DNA from: Lewinellaceae bacterium
GTDB lineage: Bacteria > Bacteroidota > Bacteroidia > Chitinophagales > Saprospiraceae
Direction: 5' to 3'
Length of the DNA: 64,000 bases
Assembly: GCA_020636005.1 (NCBI GenBank)
Contig: JACJYR010000001.1
Coordinates: forward strand, 1,870,001 to 1,934,000
The notes beneath the pieces were generated by a model that was not told where the DNA came from, ran no database searches, and worked only from the letters and a program-made list of their open reading frames with translations. Positions within the stretch are counted from its first letter, which is position 1; the number at the start of each line of letters is the position of its first letter. The position numbers and the translations under genes are program-made. This document shows, piece after piece, positions 8,948 through 16,839 of the stretch.

Positions 8948-9826
8948 TCACTCCACCAGCACAAACCCCGCCCATTGGTACGGATTGACAAACCGCTCCC
9001 GCATTTCCTGCTGAGTGTTACGGAAGGCATCCGGAATGGTCAATTTCCCTTCCACCCAATGCCGGTAAAAGGTTGTCATAAACACCGAAGTCTCCTGATC
9101 CGGCACTTGCCAAAGCGACATCACGAGGTATTTCGCCCCGGCTATTTTAAAGGCCCGCTGCAGGCCGTACACGCCCTCAATTCCTTGAATATCCCAAAGC
9201 CCTGTCTCGCAGGCAGAGAGGACGACTATTTCCGTGTTCGACAAATCCATCTGGCTGATTTCGTAGGCCGTGAGGACACCGTCTTCCATGCCTGGCCGGA
9301 GCGGTTTACCGTTTTCCCAGGCGTAGTTGCCCCCAGGTTGTTGAGGCTCATGGCATATTCGGAATGTTCTTTTCCAAATATTCTTTCCCATATTGCTATA
9401 GTTTCGAGTTGCAGTTTTTCGCTTGCTGCATAATTGCCCATTTCACGGTACAAATCAGCCAGGGCATTCAGGCACCTGGCATATTCGATGTGTTCTTTTC
9501 CCACTACATCCTCGTAGATGGCCAAGGCTTCTAGGTAAAGGGGTTCGGCCGGTTCGTATTTGCCCAAATCATCAAGCAGAATGGCCATGCTGTGTAATAG
9601 GCCAAAGAATCATTGGCCGTGATCTCCACGCAAGCCGGATTATTTATTGCCTCGCATTGATCGGTCTGGATAGGAGGGCTGACTTTAGCACCTTTAACCT
9701 GTGCGATTTCAGCTTTCATCCGGCCACTGGAATCTTCAGCGGTATTGCCTTTACCGGGCCATTGGAACAACCAATGGCAAAGGCGAAAAGGGAAAGAAGG
9801 AGGAGAATCTGGAAATTGTTTTTCAT
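8948..9826 (-). pseudogene. Broken lipoprotein/TPR/CHAT gene with internal deletion
   Basis: Three pieces in different frames follow each other on the minus strand. At 9826 an ATG opens a lipoprotein signal (LLLSLFAFAIGC) that stops after 36 codons. The frame then shifts to a middle piece (MKAEIAQVKGAKVSPPIQ), and again to TPRs of the CHAT-TPR type (about 9606-9335). At about 9328-9337 the TPR DNA joins directly to CHAT DNA, out of frame. The CHAT remnant (8948-9335) keeps Cys (LSACETGLW) but has lost the His half. The intact neighbour (5770-8904) is about 85% alike by eye over the CHAT part. A functional protein is very unlikely. Sequencing errors could explain the frameshifts but not the missing middle. 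Confidence 0.75.
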
Positions 9827-10009
9827 TTTTATAAGGTTTTAGTGTTGAAAAAAAATAGGTAAGGGGATAACTGGGTGGAAATATAGTGATTCGGTTTTTA
9901 TTTGGGTTAAAATCAGGCATTTATGGTTCTGCCTGCACGGTTTTGATAAAAAAAATATTCGGCTTATCGCCTTTGAAAAATTCTTAGCGAGGTGGGTGTA
10001 TAAGTCCAA
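9827..10009. other. Spacer between metacaspase and broken CHAT gene
   Basis: 183 nt, A/T-rich, with runs of A and T. I see no gene, clear terminator or promoter consensus. The short spacing is compatible with co-transcription from the metacaspase gene. Confidence 0.4.
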
Positions 10010-12016
10010 TCAATCAATCATAAAGGTAAAAGAGGAGACATTCACGTCCGATGTGCTGATGGAAATCGTCTTGCCGCCCCTGGTCATGCAGTCTTCATTG
10101 AAATAAGTCTGTGAAAAAAGCCGCTCAAACCCACTGGGACTGCTTTTGGTGCCAGCGCCCCGTGAGCTTGAAATCGGGCGCAGATCAATGGGCTGGTCGG
10201 TGGCGACCAGCTTGAACACTTCCGTGCCAACCGGCGGCCCGATTTCAAAAAAGCGGTTGACTTCAACAGACTGGCCGGGGGCGACCAGAAACTCGGCAGG
10301 GGTCTCGTTCGCCTGGGGAATGAGCACGTTGATTTGGTTGTCGGGCTGTATGTCCAACAGGGTAAAATAAGCTGGTTTGTTGCCGTGGTTGGTGACCTTC
10401 ACTTTCAACACGTCTCCATCCTGAAAGTGGACGGTGCCGCTGGCATCCTGCTTGCTGGCCAGTGGGAACTGCGCTTCTACGGACATGGTGCGGCGGTTGA
10501 TTTTCACAGGGATCAGCTCCAGTTCCACTGGCAGATCATAACTCGTCAGCTCCATGTTTTTGATAAAGCGGGCCTGACCAAAAGCCAGCATTTCCCGCAC
10601 GATTCGGTCGGCCAATATTTCCGGGCGCAGGTTGTCGGGGAAGGTTTCAATGACGATGTCGTCTTTTGTAATCAATTGCACGGCGGCACCACGGGGGGCG
10701 CTTCCGTTGTCAGTCAGGTATAAATCGGCAGGCTCTTCTTGGGTCAGGGCCGTTACTTTTTCCAATCTTTTTTTCAAAAAAGGCAGGATAGGGTTGTCCG
10801 CTTGCAGGTCGTTTTTCACGCTCAGTTTCAAATCGCCAAAATTCTGTTCCAGCATAAAAGCCCATGCTCCCAAGGCCGTTCGCTGATCCACGTCCACATC
10901 GAGGATGATGGTGGAGGTGGTAGCCCCGGCGAAGCTCACTGTTCCCTTTGAATAGGGGGTATTGTCAGCGCTGTTCCTCGTTTCCGGCGGGTACAGGCCG
11001 ACGACGCTCCCTTCGTAAACACCCTGCAGCCAGCCTGCCTCCAGGATGACCGAACCTGGATCGTTCCACTGTTTGACCCTGAAAAAAGAAGGCTTCCCGA
11101 CCAGCCTGCCGCCGAGTATTTCCAGATCGAGCGCACCTTCGGCCTGCGGCTGCTGGCGGGGGGCGATGGCGCTCATTTCGAGCCTAATCTGTTCGAACAA
11201 GCCCCGGTAGGTAGTGCTGGGCGAAGCGCTGGCGATTTTCTTGCTGAAAGCATAACTGAGCGAGCCCACGCCACGCCCTTCTTCATCCCTCGTTTCAAAG
11301 TTCAACTGGTTTTGCGCCGCCCCGAAAAATGCCACCATGGGCGCAAGGCCGCTTTCATCTGCGCCGTCAAAACTTTCCATTTCCGTTTTGTCTGTGCCAC
11401 GGTTGAGGTTGGACTCATTGTAATTTTCCGAAGCCATCTTGTAAGTGGTGCCACGGGCGACGCCAAAGCCCCTCGTGCCCGTGCCCGAATGGCAGGCGTC
11501 GAGCAACACCTGCAACGTGCCAGTCGGGCCCAGTTTGCGGCGCAGCAGTTTGAATATTTTTCCCAATTCATCGTCCCGGATGAGGTTTTCGCCTTCATAA
11601 ACGCCTTCCTCGTAGTGCATGGGCGAGTTGATGGGCACGATGGCCTCGTCGTAGCCGTCGAGTTCGTCGCCATTGTCGTCGGCCACTTGCTGGCCGTGGC
11701 CTGAGAAATGGAAATAGGCCACGCCGCCGGGTTCTGCCTTGTCCACCAATTGCTCCCGGATGGCACGGAGGATGCCTTCTTTGGTGGCCGCTTCGTCCTC
11801 CAGGATTACTATTTCATTTTCTGAAAAGCCCTGTTTCAGCAAAGCCGCTTTGATGAGGGTGATGTCGTTCCGGGAGTTGATTTTTTGCCAGCCTGATTCG
11901 GGAGGGTAGTTGCCAACGGCTACCAGCAATGCCCTTTTTGGAGGTGCCGCATACGCCAAAAATGGGAAAAACAAAGTGATCGCAAAGGCACGGAGAAGAT
12001 GGTTGGGCAACAACAT
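10010..12016 (-). CDS. Exported metacaspase-like peptidase with DUF4384-like C-terminus
   Basis: Start chosen at the ATG at 12016, which gives a clean signal peptide (MLLPNHLLRAFAITLFF, then AYA/APP); an upstream in-frame ATG at 12076 would add 20 residues. Product 668 aa. The peptidase C14/metacaspase domain carries His107 (FHFSGHGQQ) and Cys175 (LLDACHSGT), counted from 12016, and the metacaspase-typical DDNGDELDGYDEA segment just after the His. The C-terminal part (VKVTNHGNKPAYFTLLD, then INVLIPQ) resembles DUF4384, found at the end of many bacterial caspase-like proteins. First gene of the minus-strand caspase/CHAT run. Arg/Lys-directed cleavage is the family norm; substrate unknown. Confidence 0.9.
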   Translation of the reverse strand: MLLPNHLLRAFAITLFFPFLAYAAPPKRALLVAVGNYPPESGWQKINSRNDITLIKAALLKQGFSENEIVILEDEAATKEGILRAIREQLVDKAEPGGVAYFHFSGHGQQVADDNGDELDGYDEAIVPINSPMHYEEGVYEGENLIRDDELGKIFKLLRRKLGPTGTLQVLLDACHSGTGTRGFGVARGTTYKMASENYNESNLNRGTDKTEMESFDGADESGLAPMVAFFGAAQNQLNFETRDEEGRGVGSLSYAFSKKIASASPSTTYRGLFEQIRLEMSAIAPRQQPQAEGALDLEILGGRLVGKPSFFRVKQWNDPGSVILEAGWLQGVYEGSVVGLYPPETRNSADNTPYSKGTVSFAGATTSTIILDVDVDQRTALGAWAFMLEQNFGDLKLSVKNDLQADNPILPFLKKRLEKVTALTQEEPADLYLTDNGSAPRGAAVQLITKDDIVIETFPDNLRPEILADRIVREMLAFGQARFIKNMELTSYDLPVELELIPVKINRRTMSVEAQFPLASKQDASGTVHFQDGDVLKVKVTNHGNKPAYFTLLDIQPDNQINVLIPQANETPAEFLVAPGQSVEVNRFFEIGPPVGTEVFKLVATDQPIDLRPISSSRGAGTKSSPSGFERLFSQTYFNEDCMTRGGKTISISTSDVNVSSFTFMID

Positions 12017-12077
12017 GGCGGCAAGTTTTTTTTTAAAACACGTTAATTTATACAAAATGGCCCGGATGGTTATCATT

Positions 12078-12192
12078 AAGTAACGATGAAAAAATATCTT
12101 CCATAATTTTGATTTTGAAACCCCAGTACTGGAAGGTTTTTTTTAAAAATAATCCCGATGTGAAATCGGGATTATTTTTCCTTCGATCCTAA
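12078..12192. repeat. Direct repeat DR-A copy 1, with bidirectional terminator hairpin
   Basis: About 115 bp, starting AAGTAACGATGAAAAAAT and ending CCTTCGATCCTAA. It contains ACCCCAGTACTGGAAGG and a hairpin of AATAATCCCGAT / ATCGGGATTATT flanked by A and T runs (12146-12179). Copy 2 is at 12932-13044; a terminal fragment is at 45844-45871. Confidence 0.85.
12146..12179. terminator. Bidirectional intrinsic terminator in DR-A copy 1
   Basis: Perfect 15-bp stem (AAAAATAATCCCGAT) around a 4-5 nt loop, with T-runs on both sides. It lies between the divergent metacaspase and oxygenase genes. Confidence 0.7.
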
Positions 12193-12237
12193 ACTGCCAA
12201 AATTTTCCATCCGGGCCTGCGATGAACAGCCGTGGTG

Positions 12238-12245
12238 TACATTTG
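12238..12245 (+). promoter_or_regulatory. Bacteroidota -7 box TACATTTG upstream of 2OG oxygenase
   Basis: Matches TAnnTTTG, 26 nt before the ATG at 12272. No convincing -33 TTG at standard spacing was found. Confidence 0.5.
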
Positions 12246-12271
12246 GGGCATTTTTAAACCAGCATTGTTAG

Positions 12272-12865
12272 ATGGAAGAAAAATACGAACCCCTCATCCA
12301 GGGCATCCTCGATCACGGCTACGGCACGGCCCCCCTTTTTTTTGATGAATCGCTGATAAAAGGGCTGAGGGAAAACCTGCTCCGCAAACGCAGCGAAGGC
12401 ATGATGCACCCTGCTGCCATAGGTAAGCGCTTTACCTTCCAAAAAAACCTGAAAGTACGGGGTGACCTCATCAGTTGGATAGACGAACACAACCCGGATC
12501 CGTTGGAACAACAGTTTCTCGGCGCCATAGATGCTTTTGTCCAATACCTCAACCGCACTTGCTACACAGGCATCAACGGCTACGAATTCCACTATGCTTT
12601 TTATGAAGAGGGCAGTTTTTACCGCCGCCACCTCGACCAGTTCCAGCAGGATCGGGGGCGTAAATTTTCGGTGGTGACTTACCTGAACGACGATTGGAAG
12701 CCCGAAGCTGGCGGGGAACTGGTGCTTTACCTCGATGGTGGCGAACAGTCGATCTGCCCCGAAGGAGGCAGGGTTGTATTTTTTAAAAGCGATGAAATCG
12801 AGCACGAAGTGAAGGCCGCCCGGCGGGATCGGCTCAGCATTGCAGGCTGGTTGAAGGCGGTTTGA
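12272..12865 (+). CDS. 2-oxoglutarate/Fe(II)-dependent oxygenase, prolyl 4-hydroxylase type
   Basis: 197 aa, no signal peptide. The C-terminal half shows the double-stranded beta-helix ligands: His120-x-Asp122 (YRRHLDQ), distal His178 (DEIEHEV) and Arg187 for 2-oxoglutarate (RDRLSIAGW). The family hydroxylates proline or other residues using O2 and 2-oxoglutarate; many bacterial members of this size are uncharacterised or act on ribosomal proteins or EF-Tu. The gene stands alone between two copies of the DR-A direct repeat (12078-12192 and 12932-13044). A long antisense frame over it is a shadow. Confidence 0.85.
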   Translation: MEEKYEPLIQGILDHGYGTAPLFFDESLIKGLRENLLRKRSEGMMHPAAIGKRFTFQKNLKVRGDLISWIDEHNPDPLEQQFLGAIDAFVQYLNRTCYTGINGYEFHYAFYEEGSFYRRHLDQFQQDRGRKFSVVTYLNDDWKPEAGGELVLYLDGGEQSICPEGGRVVFFKSDEIEHEVKAARRDRLSIAGWLKAV

Positions 12866-12931
12866 AATATAAAGGATTGTTGATGGGATCCCCAGCGGGG
12901 CGAAACCTTTACAGGGTCATCCCTTGCCGTT

Positions 12932-13044
12932 AAGTAACGATGAAAAAATAACTTCCCTATTTTGATGTTGAAACCCCAGCACTGGAAGGGTTTTTTAAAA
13001 ATAATCCCGATGTAAAATCGGGATTATTTTTCCTTCGAGCCTAA
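12932..13044. repeat. Direct repeat DR-A copy 2, with bidirectional terminator hairpin
   Basis: About 113 bp, roughly 90% identical by eye to 12078-12192, same orientation, with the same hairpin (12997-13031) and the tail CCTTCGAGCCTAA. The two copies bracket the oxygenase gene. Confidence 0.85.
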
Positions 13045-13083
13045 GTAACGAGTGAATAATCTACTGCGAGCCGCCAATCTTTT

Positions 13084-13137
13084 TGCATGGTTGATAAAGG
13101 CTGATAATCAACCTTTATCAACTTCATCAACCAAACT
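13084..13137. repeat. GGTTGATA-type palindromic word array
   Basis: GGTTGATAAAGG is followed by its complement CCTTTATCAAC, then TCATCAACC. The same word family builds the array before glutamine synthetase at 49036-49150. Confidence 0.6.
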
Positions 13138-13271
13138 TCACTAGGCCCAAAACTTGGCAGCGCGAGCTATAACTTGTCAGTTTCACTTTTGGCAACCCCT
13201 GGGGGGAAAAGGTTGTTCCTTCGATCCTAAAACTTCATCCACCCATACTTTGCAAAAGTTGGCGCCCCCGC

Positions 13272-15143
13272 TTACTTCCTGCTAGCCTCTGGCCCTTCGA
13301 GCGCTCCCATCGTTTCAATCATTTTCACCAATTCGGCCCGGTAACCGTTCACGTCTTTGCCAAGGGCACCTTTTGCCAATTCCGCTGCTTTAGCAAAGGT
13401 CGCTTCCCCTTTAAACTCAGAATTGCGGAGCAACATGCCGAACTCGGCCACCGCAGCGGCAAAGCGGAAATTGTCGCTCGTGCCTTTGGCGTCGAGCTGG
13501 TTGTCCAAAACAGGCTTTTCGATGAGTTGGCTCTTGTCGCCGTCGGGTGCTTTGTAGCGGAGTTTGATATTGAGCATTTCGTTTTTGTCAGCTGCTTTAA
13601 CCTCTTCCATTGTTTGGTATCTCAAATCGTCCATTGGGGTTAGGAATGGACTGTTCATGCCGACGGGTATGATTTCGTAGAGCGCCGTTACCCGGTGGCC
13701 GCTGCCCAGTTCGCCAGCGTCCTTTTTGTCGTCGTTGAAATCCTCCTTGTTCAACAGGCGGTTTTCGTATCCGATTAGGCGGTAGCCCTGCACCTTGGTG
13801 GGGTTGAATTCTATTTGCAGCTTCACGTCTTTGGCGATGGTGAAAAGCGTGCCGCCAAACTCGTTCACCAGCACTTTTTTGCCCTCGTTGATATTGTCAA
13901 TGTAGTAGTGGTTGCCGTTGCCGCTGTCGGCCAGTTTTTGCATTTTGTTGTCCTTGTAGTTGCCCATGCCGAAGCCGAGCACGGTGAGGAACACGCCGCT
14001 TTCCCGCTCTTTTTCAATGAGTTGCACCAGTTCGCCGTCGCTGCTCGTGCCCACGTTGAAGTCGCCGTCGGTGCAAAGGATGACCCGGTTGTTGCCCCCT
14101 TTTGCCAGGTTTTCACGGGCCGTTTGGTAGGCCAGTTTGATACCAGCGGCACCAGCCGTTGAGCCGCCAGCTTCCAATTCTTCGAGGGCGTCCTTTATCT
14201 TTTGTTTGTCGCTGCCCTTGGTTGGCGGCAACACCAGGCCGGCCGCCCCGGCATACACCGCAATGGCGACCCTATCCTGTGGACGAAGCTGATCGACCAG
14301 CAGTTTGAGGGAAGATTTCAGCAATGGCAGCTTGTTCATGTTTTGCATACTGCCCGATACATCAATCAGGAAGACGAGGTTGGAAGGCGGCAGGCTTTCC
14401 GTCGGCATTTTTTTGCCCTGTAGCCCGATCATCACCAGGCGGTGCTGATCGTTCCAGGGGCACTGCGATATTTCGGTCACTACTTCAAAAGGGTGATCGC
14501 CCTGCGGCTGCGGGTATTCGTAGTCAAAATAATTCACCATTTCCTCGATGCGCACGGCGTCGGCAGGCGGTGTTTGGCCATTTTGGATAAAACGGCGAAG
14601 GTTGCTGTACGAGGCTGCGTCCACGTCAATGGAGAAGGTGGAGAGCGGTGTTTGGGTCGTTTCAAAAAATCGGTTTTCGTTGATGTGGTCGTAGTCTTCG
14701 GTGTTGAAGTTGGCATAATCGTCGGCATAGCCATTGGGCACAATGCCCTGCGGGGCAGCCATTCTACTGAAAGCCCTGTCCCTTTTGCCTTCCCTTCTGG
14801 GTTTTGATAAACCAGTGACCACCACTTCGGAAAGTGCTGCTGGATTTTGCACCATTTTTATTTCTATGGAATCGCCTTCACAGGCTTTTTTGACTTCCTG
14901 TGTTTTATAGCCCAGGTAGCTGGCAACGAGTGTTTCGCAGCGGTTGGGTGTCTGGAGGGAGAACTCGCCGTTGAGATCTGTATTGACGCCTATGCTGGAG
15001 CCTTTTACTTGTACCGCAGCATAAATGATCGGCTGCCCCATTTCATCCACTACTTTTCCTTTCAGGGTAAATTGAGTCGTATTTCCAGGGTAAGCGCTTG
15101 CCAAAAGCCAGATAGCGAGCAGGTTGGTGATTGCTGTTTTCAT
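13272..15143 (-). CDS. Exported von Willebrand A domain protein with CarboxypepD_reg-like N-terminus and DUF3520-like C-terminus
   Basis: 623 aa. Signal peptide residues 1-20. Residues about 24-105 are a CarboxypepD_reg-like domain (KGKVVDEMGQPIIYAAVQVKG) ending in ALSEVVVTG, the linker usually seen before TonB-dependent receptor plugs. Residues about 165-250 match the N-terminal region of YfbK-type proteins (FSIDVDAASYSNLRRFI). The vWA domain has its MIDAS motif at D261-V-S263-G-S265. The rest (about 440-615) looks like DUF3520. This is a family of exported vWA proteins with no firm function. No gene follows within 400 nt on this strand. Confidence 0.88.
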   Translation of the reverse strand: MKTAITNLLAIWLLASAYPGNTTQFTLKGKVVDEMGQPIIYAAVQVKGSSIGVNTDLNGEFSLQTPNRCETLVASYLGYKTQEVKKACEGDSIEIKMVQNPAALSEVVVTGLSKPRREGKRDRAFSRMAAPQGIVPNGYADDYANFNTEDYDHINENRFFETTQTPLSTFSIDVDAASYSNLRRFIQNGQTPPADAVRIEEMVNYFDYEYPQPQGDHPFEVVTEISQCPWNDQHRLVMIGLQGKKMPTESLPPSNLVFLIDVSGSMQNMNKLPLLKSSLKLLVDQLRPQDRVAIAVYAGAAGLVLPPTKGSDKQKIKDALEELEAGGSTAGAAGIKLAYQTARENLAKGGNNRVILCTDGDFNVGTSSDGELVQLIEKERESGVFLTVLGFGMGNYKDNKMQKLADSGNGNHYYIDNINEGKKVLVNEFGGTLFTIAKDVKLQIEFNPTKVQGYRLIGYENRLLNKEDFNDDKKDAGELGSGHRVTALYEIIPVGMNSPFLTPMDDLRYQTMEEVKAADKNEMLNIKLRYKAPDGDKSQLIEKPVLDNQLDAKGTSDNFRFAAAVAEFGMLLRNSEFKGEATFAKAAELAKGALGKDVNGYRAELVKMIETMGALEGPEASRK

Positions 15144-15229
15144 GATATTTCTTTTTTGTTAAAAATTTTAAGCACAGGGGAAGGATGCAGGCCTTTCAGG
15201 GGATTACACACGCAGCGATGGATTTTTTC

Positions 15230-15237
15230 TAAATTTG
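15230..15237 (+). promoter_or_regulatory. Bacteroidota -7 box TAAATTTG upstream of hepT-mntA
   Basis: TAnnTTTG match 74 nt before the ATG at 15312, in the divergent spacer opposite the vWA gene. -33 element not evident. Confidence 0.4.
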
Positions 15238-15311
15238 GGAATGAAAAGCCAAAAGAGTTTCCTTTGAAACCCGAAGCAAGCACATTTGTACTGTTAATCG
15301 AACCTAAAAAA

Positions 15312-15746
15312 ATGGCAGAAAAAGACATCCGTTGGCAACAGCGTTTCAGCAGCTATAAAAAGGCTTTGGGCCAATTGGAGAAATTCGCTGCAAAAGCTGA
15401 AAAACTCTCAGAATTGGAAGAACAGGGATTGATAAAATCGTTTGAATACACTTATGAACTGGGTTGGAACACCTTAAAAGACTACCTTACCTATCAAGGC
15501 TTCGCAGATATTGTCGGCTCAAGGGATGCTATCAGGGAATCTTTCCGGGCCGGCTTGATCGAAGACGGTGAGGGCTGGATGGACATGCTGAAAAGCAGGA
15601 ACAAAACTTCGCACACCTATAACGAAGAAACGGCCAAACAGGTAGTGGAGGCCATTTTGAAAACCTACTTTGCCCTGTTTAAAAAACTGGAAAGCAAAAT
15701 GGAAAACATTGAAAACACCCCCCATCCTAAAAGCACTGGAATATGA
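15312..15746 (+). CDS. hepT: HEPN toxin of HepT (nucleotidyltransferase substrate-binding) family
   Basis: 144 aa from the ATG at 15312; a longer upstream frame to 14847 is antisense to the vWA gene and not used. All-helical HI0074-type protein with the RNase signature R96-N-x3-H101 followed by T-Y103, i.e. the Rx4HxY motif in which the Tyr is AMPylated by the partner antitoxin in type VII systems. Its stop overlaps the start of the nucleotidyltransferase gene (ATGA at 15743-15746), so the two are translationally coupled. Expected activity: ribonuclease toxin. The name is by motif and arrangement, not proven. Confidence 0.85.
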   Translation: MAEKDIRWQQRFSSYKKALGQLEKFAAKAEKLSELEEQGLIKSFEYTYELGWNTLKDYLTYQGFADIVGSRDAIRESFRAGLIEDGEGWMDMLKSRNKTSHTYNEETAKQVVEAILKTYFALFKKLESKMENIENTPHPKSTGI

Positions 15747-16081
15747 AGTTTGGACTTAAAAACAATATCATTCAGGAAGTACAGGCCGTATTTTCACAAT
15801 ATCCCGAAGTGGATGCAGCTATTATCTATGGTTCCCGGGCCAAAGGAAACTTCCGGCCAGGTTCGGATATTGACATAACCTTAAAAGGGGAAAAAGTCAA
15901 TTTGAAAATTTTGAACTCCATAGCCCTTCAACTCGATGATCTCCTGCTCCCATATATCTTTGATCTTTCCGTTTTCAGCCATATCAAAAACCCTGAACTT
16001 ATTGACCATATCAACAGGGTAGGCAAAGTATTTTACGAGGCAACCCGGCCATTATACCCCCAAGCAACAACAGTAGCCTGA
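15743..16081 (+). CDS. mntA: Minimal nucleotidyltransferase antitoxin, MntA type
   Basis: 112 aa. Carries the polymerase-beta-type motif G30-S31-x10-D42-x-D44 (YGSRAKGNFRPGSDIDIT), exactly the GSx10DxD pattern of MntA antitoxins, which inactivate HepT by adding AMP to its tyrosine. Start overlaps the toxin stop by ATGA. The GSR/DxD residues are all present, so the enzyme should be active. Free-standing minimal nucleotidyltransferases of other function are the alternative, but the HEPN partner argues for a type VII toxin-antitoxin pair. Confidence 0.87.
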   Translation: MKFGLKNNIIQEVQAVFSQYPEVDAAIIYGSRAKGNFRPGSDIDITLKGEKVNLKILNSIALQLDDLLLPYIFDLSVFSHIKNPELIDHINRVGKVFYEATRPLYPQATTVA

Positions 16082-16130
16082 TTGCTCCTCCACCGAAAAA
16101 AGATTTGAAAAGGCTATACTTTTACCTTCC

Positions 16131-16724
16131 ATGCTCAAATTCTTCCGCCAAAATATCACCACGAAATCTGACGAGGAACTGGTACAGGCCTACCAGGCTT
16201 CCGGTGATTTGGAAGTGCTCGGCACCCTCTACGAGCGCTATGTGGAACTGGTGTATGGTGTGTGCCTGAAGTATTTCAAGGACAGCACCAAAGCGGAGGA
16301 TGCCGTGATGAACATCTTTGAGTTTCTGGTGGAAAAAGTAAAGACGCAGGACATCCGCCAGTTCCGCCCCTGGCTGCACGTGGTGGCCAAAAACCACTGC
16401 CTGATGCAGCTGCGGAAGAAAAATTTAACCGTTCCTTACGACGACCTGCCGCCGTCCGCCCAGGCGGAAATTGTGCATTCTGCCGGGGCCGTGCATCCAA
16501 TGGAAGTTTTTGAGGAAAATGGCGAGGAGCAGGCGCTGAAAGAGTGCCTGGAAAAACTCCCGCCACAACAAAAGCACTGTGTCGAGCAGTTTTATTTTCA
16601 AAATAAATCCTACAAAGCGATAGCAGATCTGACAGGCGAAGAACTCGGCCTTGTCCGCTCCAATATCCAAAACGGGCGGCGCAACCTGAGGATTTGCGTA
16701 GAAAAGAAGGTGGGGGTTAGGTAG
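16131..16724 (+). CDS. RNA polymerase sigma factor, ECF/sigma-70 family
   Basis: 197 aa. Region 2 is seen at about 15-90 (DLEVLGTLYERYVELVYGVC) and region 4 at about 130-190 (LEKLPPQQKHCVEQFY then FQNKSYKAIADLTG). The spacing and the short length fit an extracytoplasmic-function sigma factor. It is followed after a 115-nt repeat-filled spacer by a membrane protein that starts like an anti-sigma factor (16840-18180), so the pair is likely one regulatory unit. The signal sensed is unknown. Confidence 0.88.
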   Translation: MLKFFRQNITTKSDEELVQAYQASGDLEVLGTLYERYVELVYGVCLKYFKDSTKAEDAVMNIFEFLVEKVKTQDIRQFRPWLHVVAKNHCLMQLRKKNLTVPYDDLPPSAQAEIVHSAGAVHPMEVFEENGEEQALKECLEKLPPQQKHCVEQFYFQNKSYKAIADLTGEELGLVRSNIQNGRRNLRICVEKKVGVR

Positions 16725-16839
16725 GTTGTTTGAAAGTTGTTTGATGATAGTTTGAATTTGTTTGAAGGTTGTTTGCGCAACGATTTTAAACGATCTCAAA
16801 CAACCTTCAAACGATTTTCAAACCATATTTTACAAAGGA
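16725..16839. repeat. GTTTGA/CAAAC palindromic word array between sigma factor and partner
   Basis: Four GTTTGA words at 10-11 nt spacing, then TTTGAAGGTTGTTTG, a short centre, the complement CAAACAACCTTCAAA, and further CAAAC words. The whole spacer could fold as one long hairpin. The same design with different central bases is at 25310-25422. Confidence 0.75.

Larger units (their letters stand above)
12866..13271. other. 405-nt gene-free spacer with repeats
   Basis: Holds DR-A copy 2 (12932-13044), a GGTTGATA word palindrome (13084-13137) and a further CCTTCGATCCTAA tail (13217-13229). No protein-coding frame looks credible. It separates the convergent oxygenase and von Willebrand A genes. 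Confidence 0.6.
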
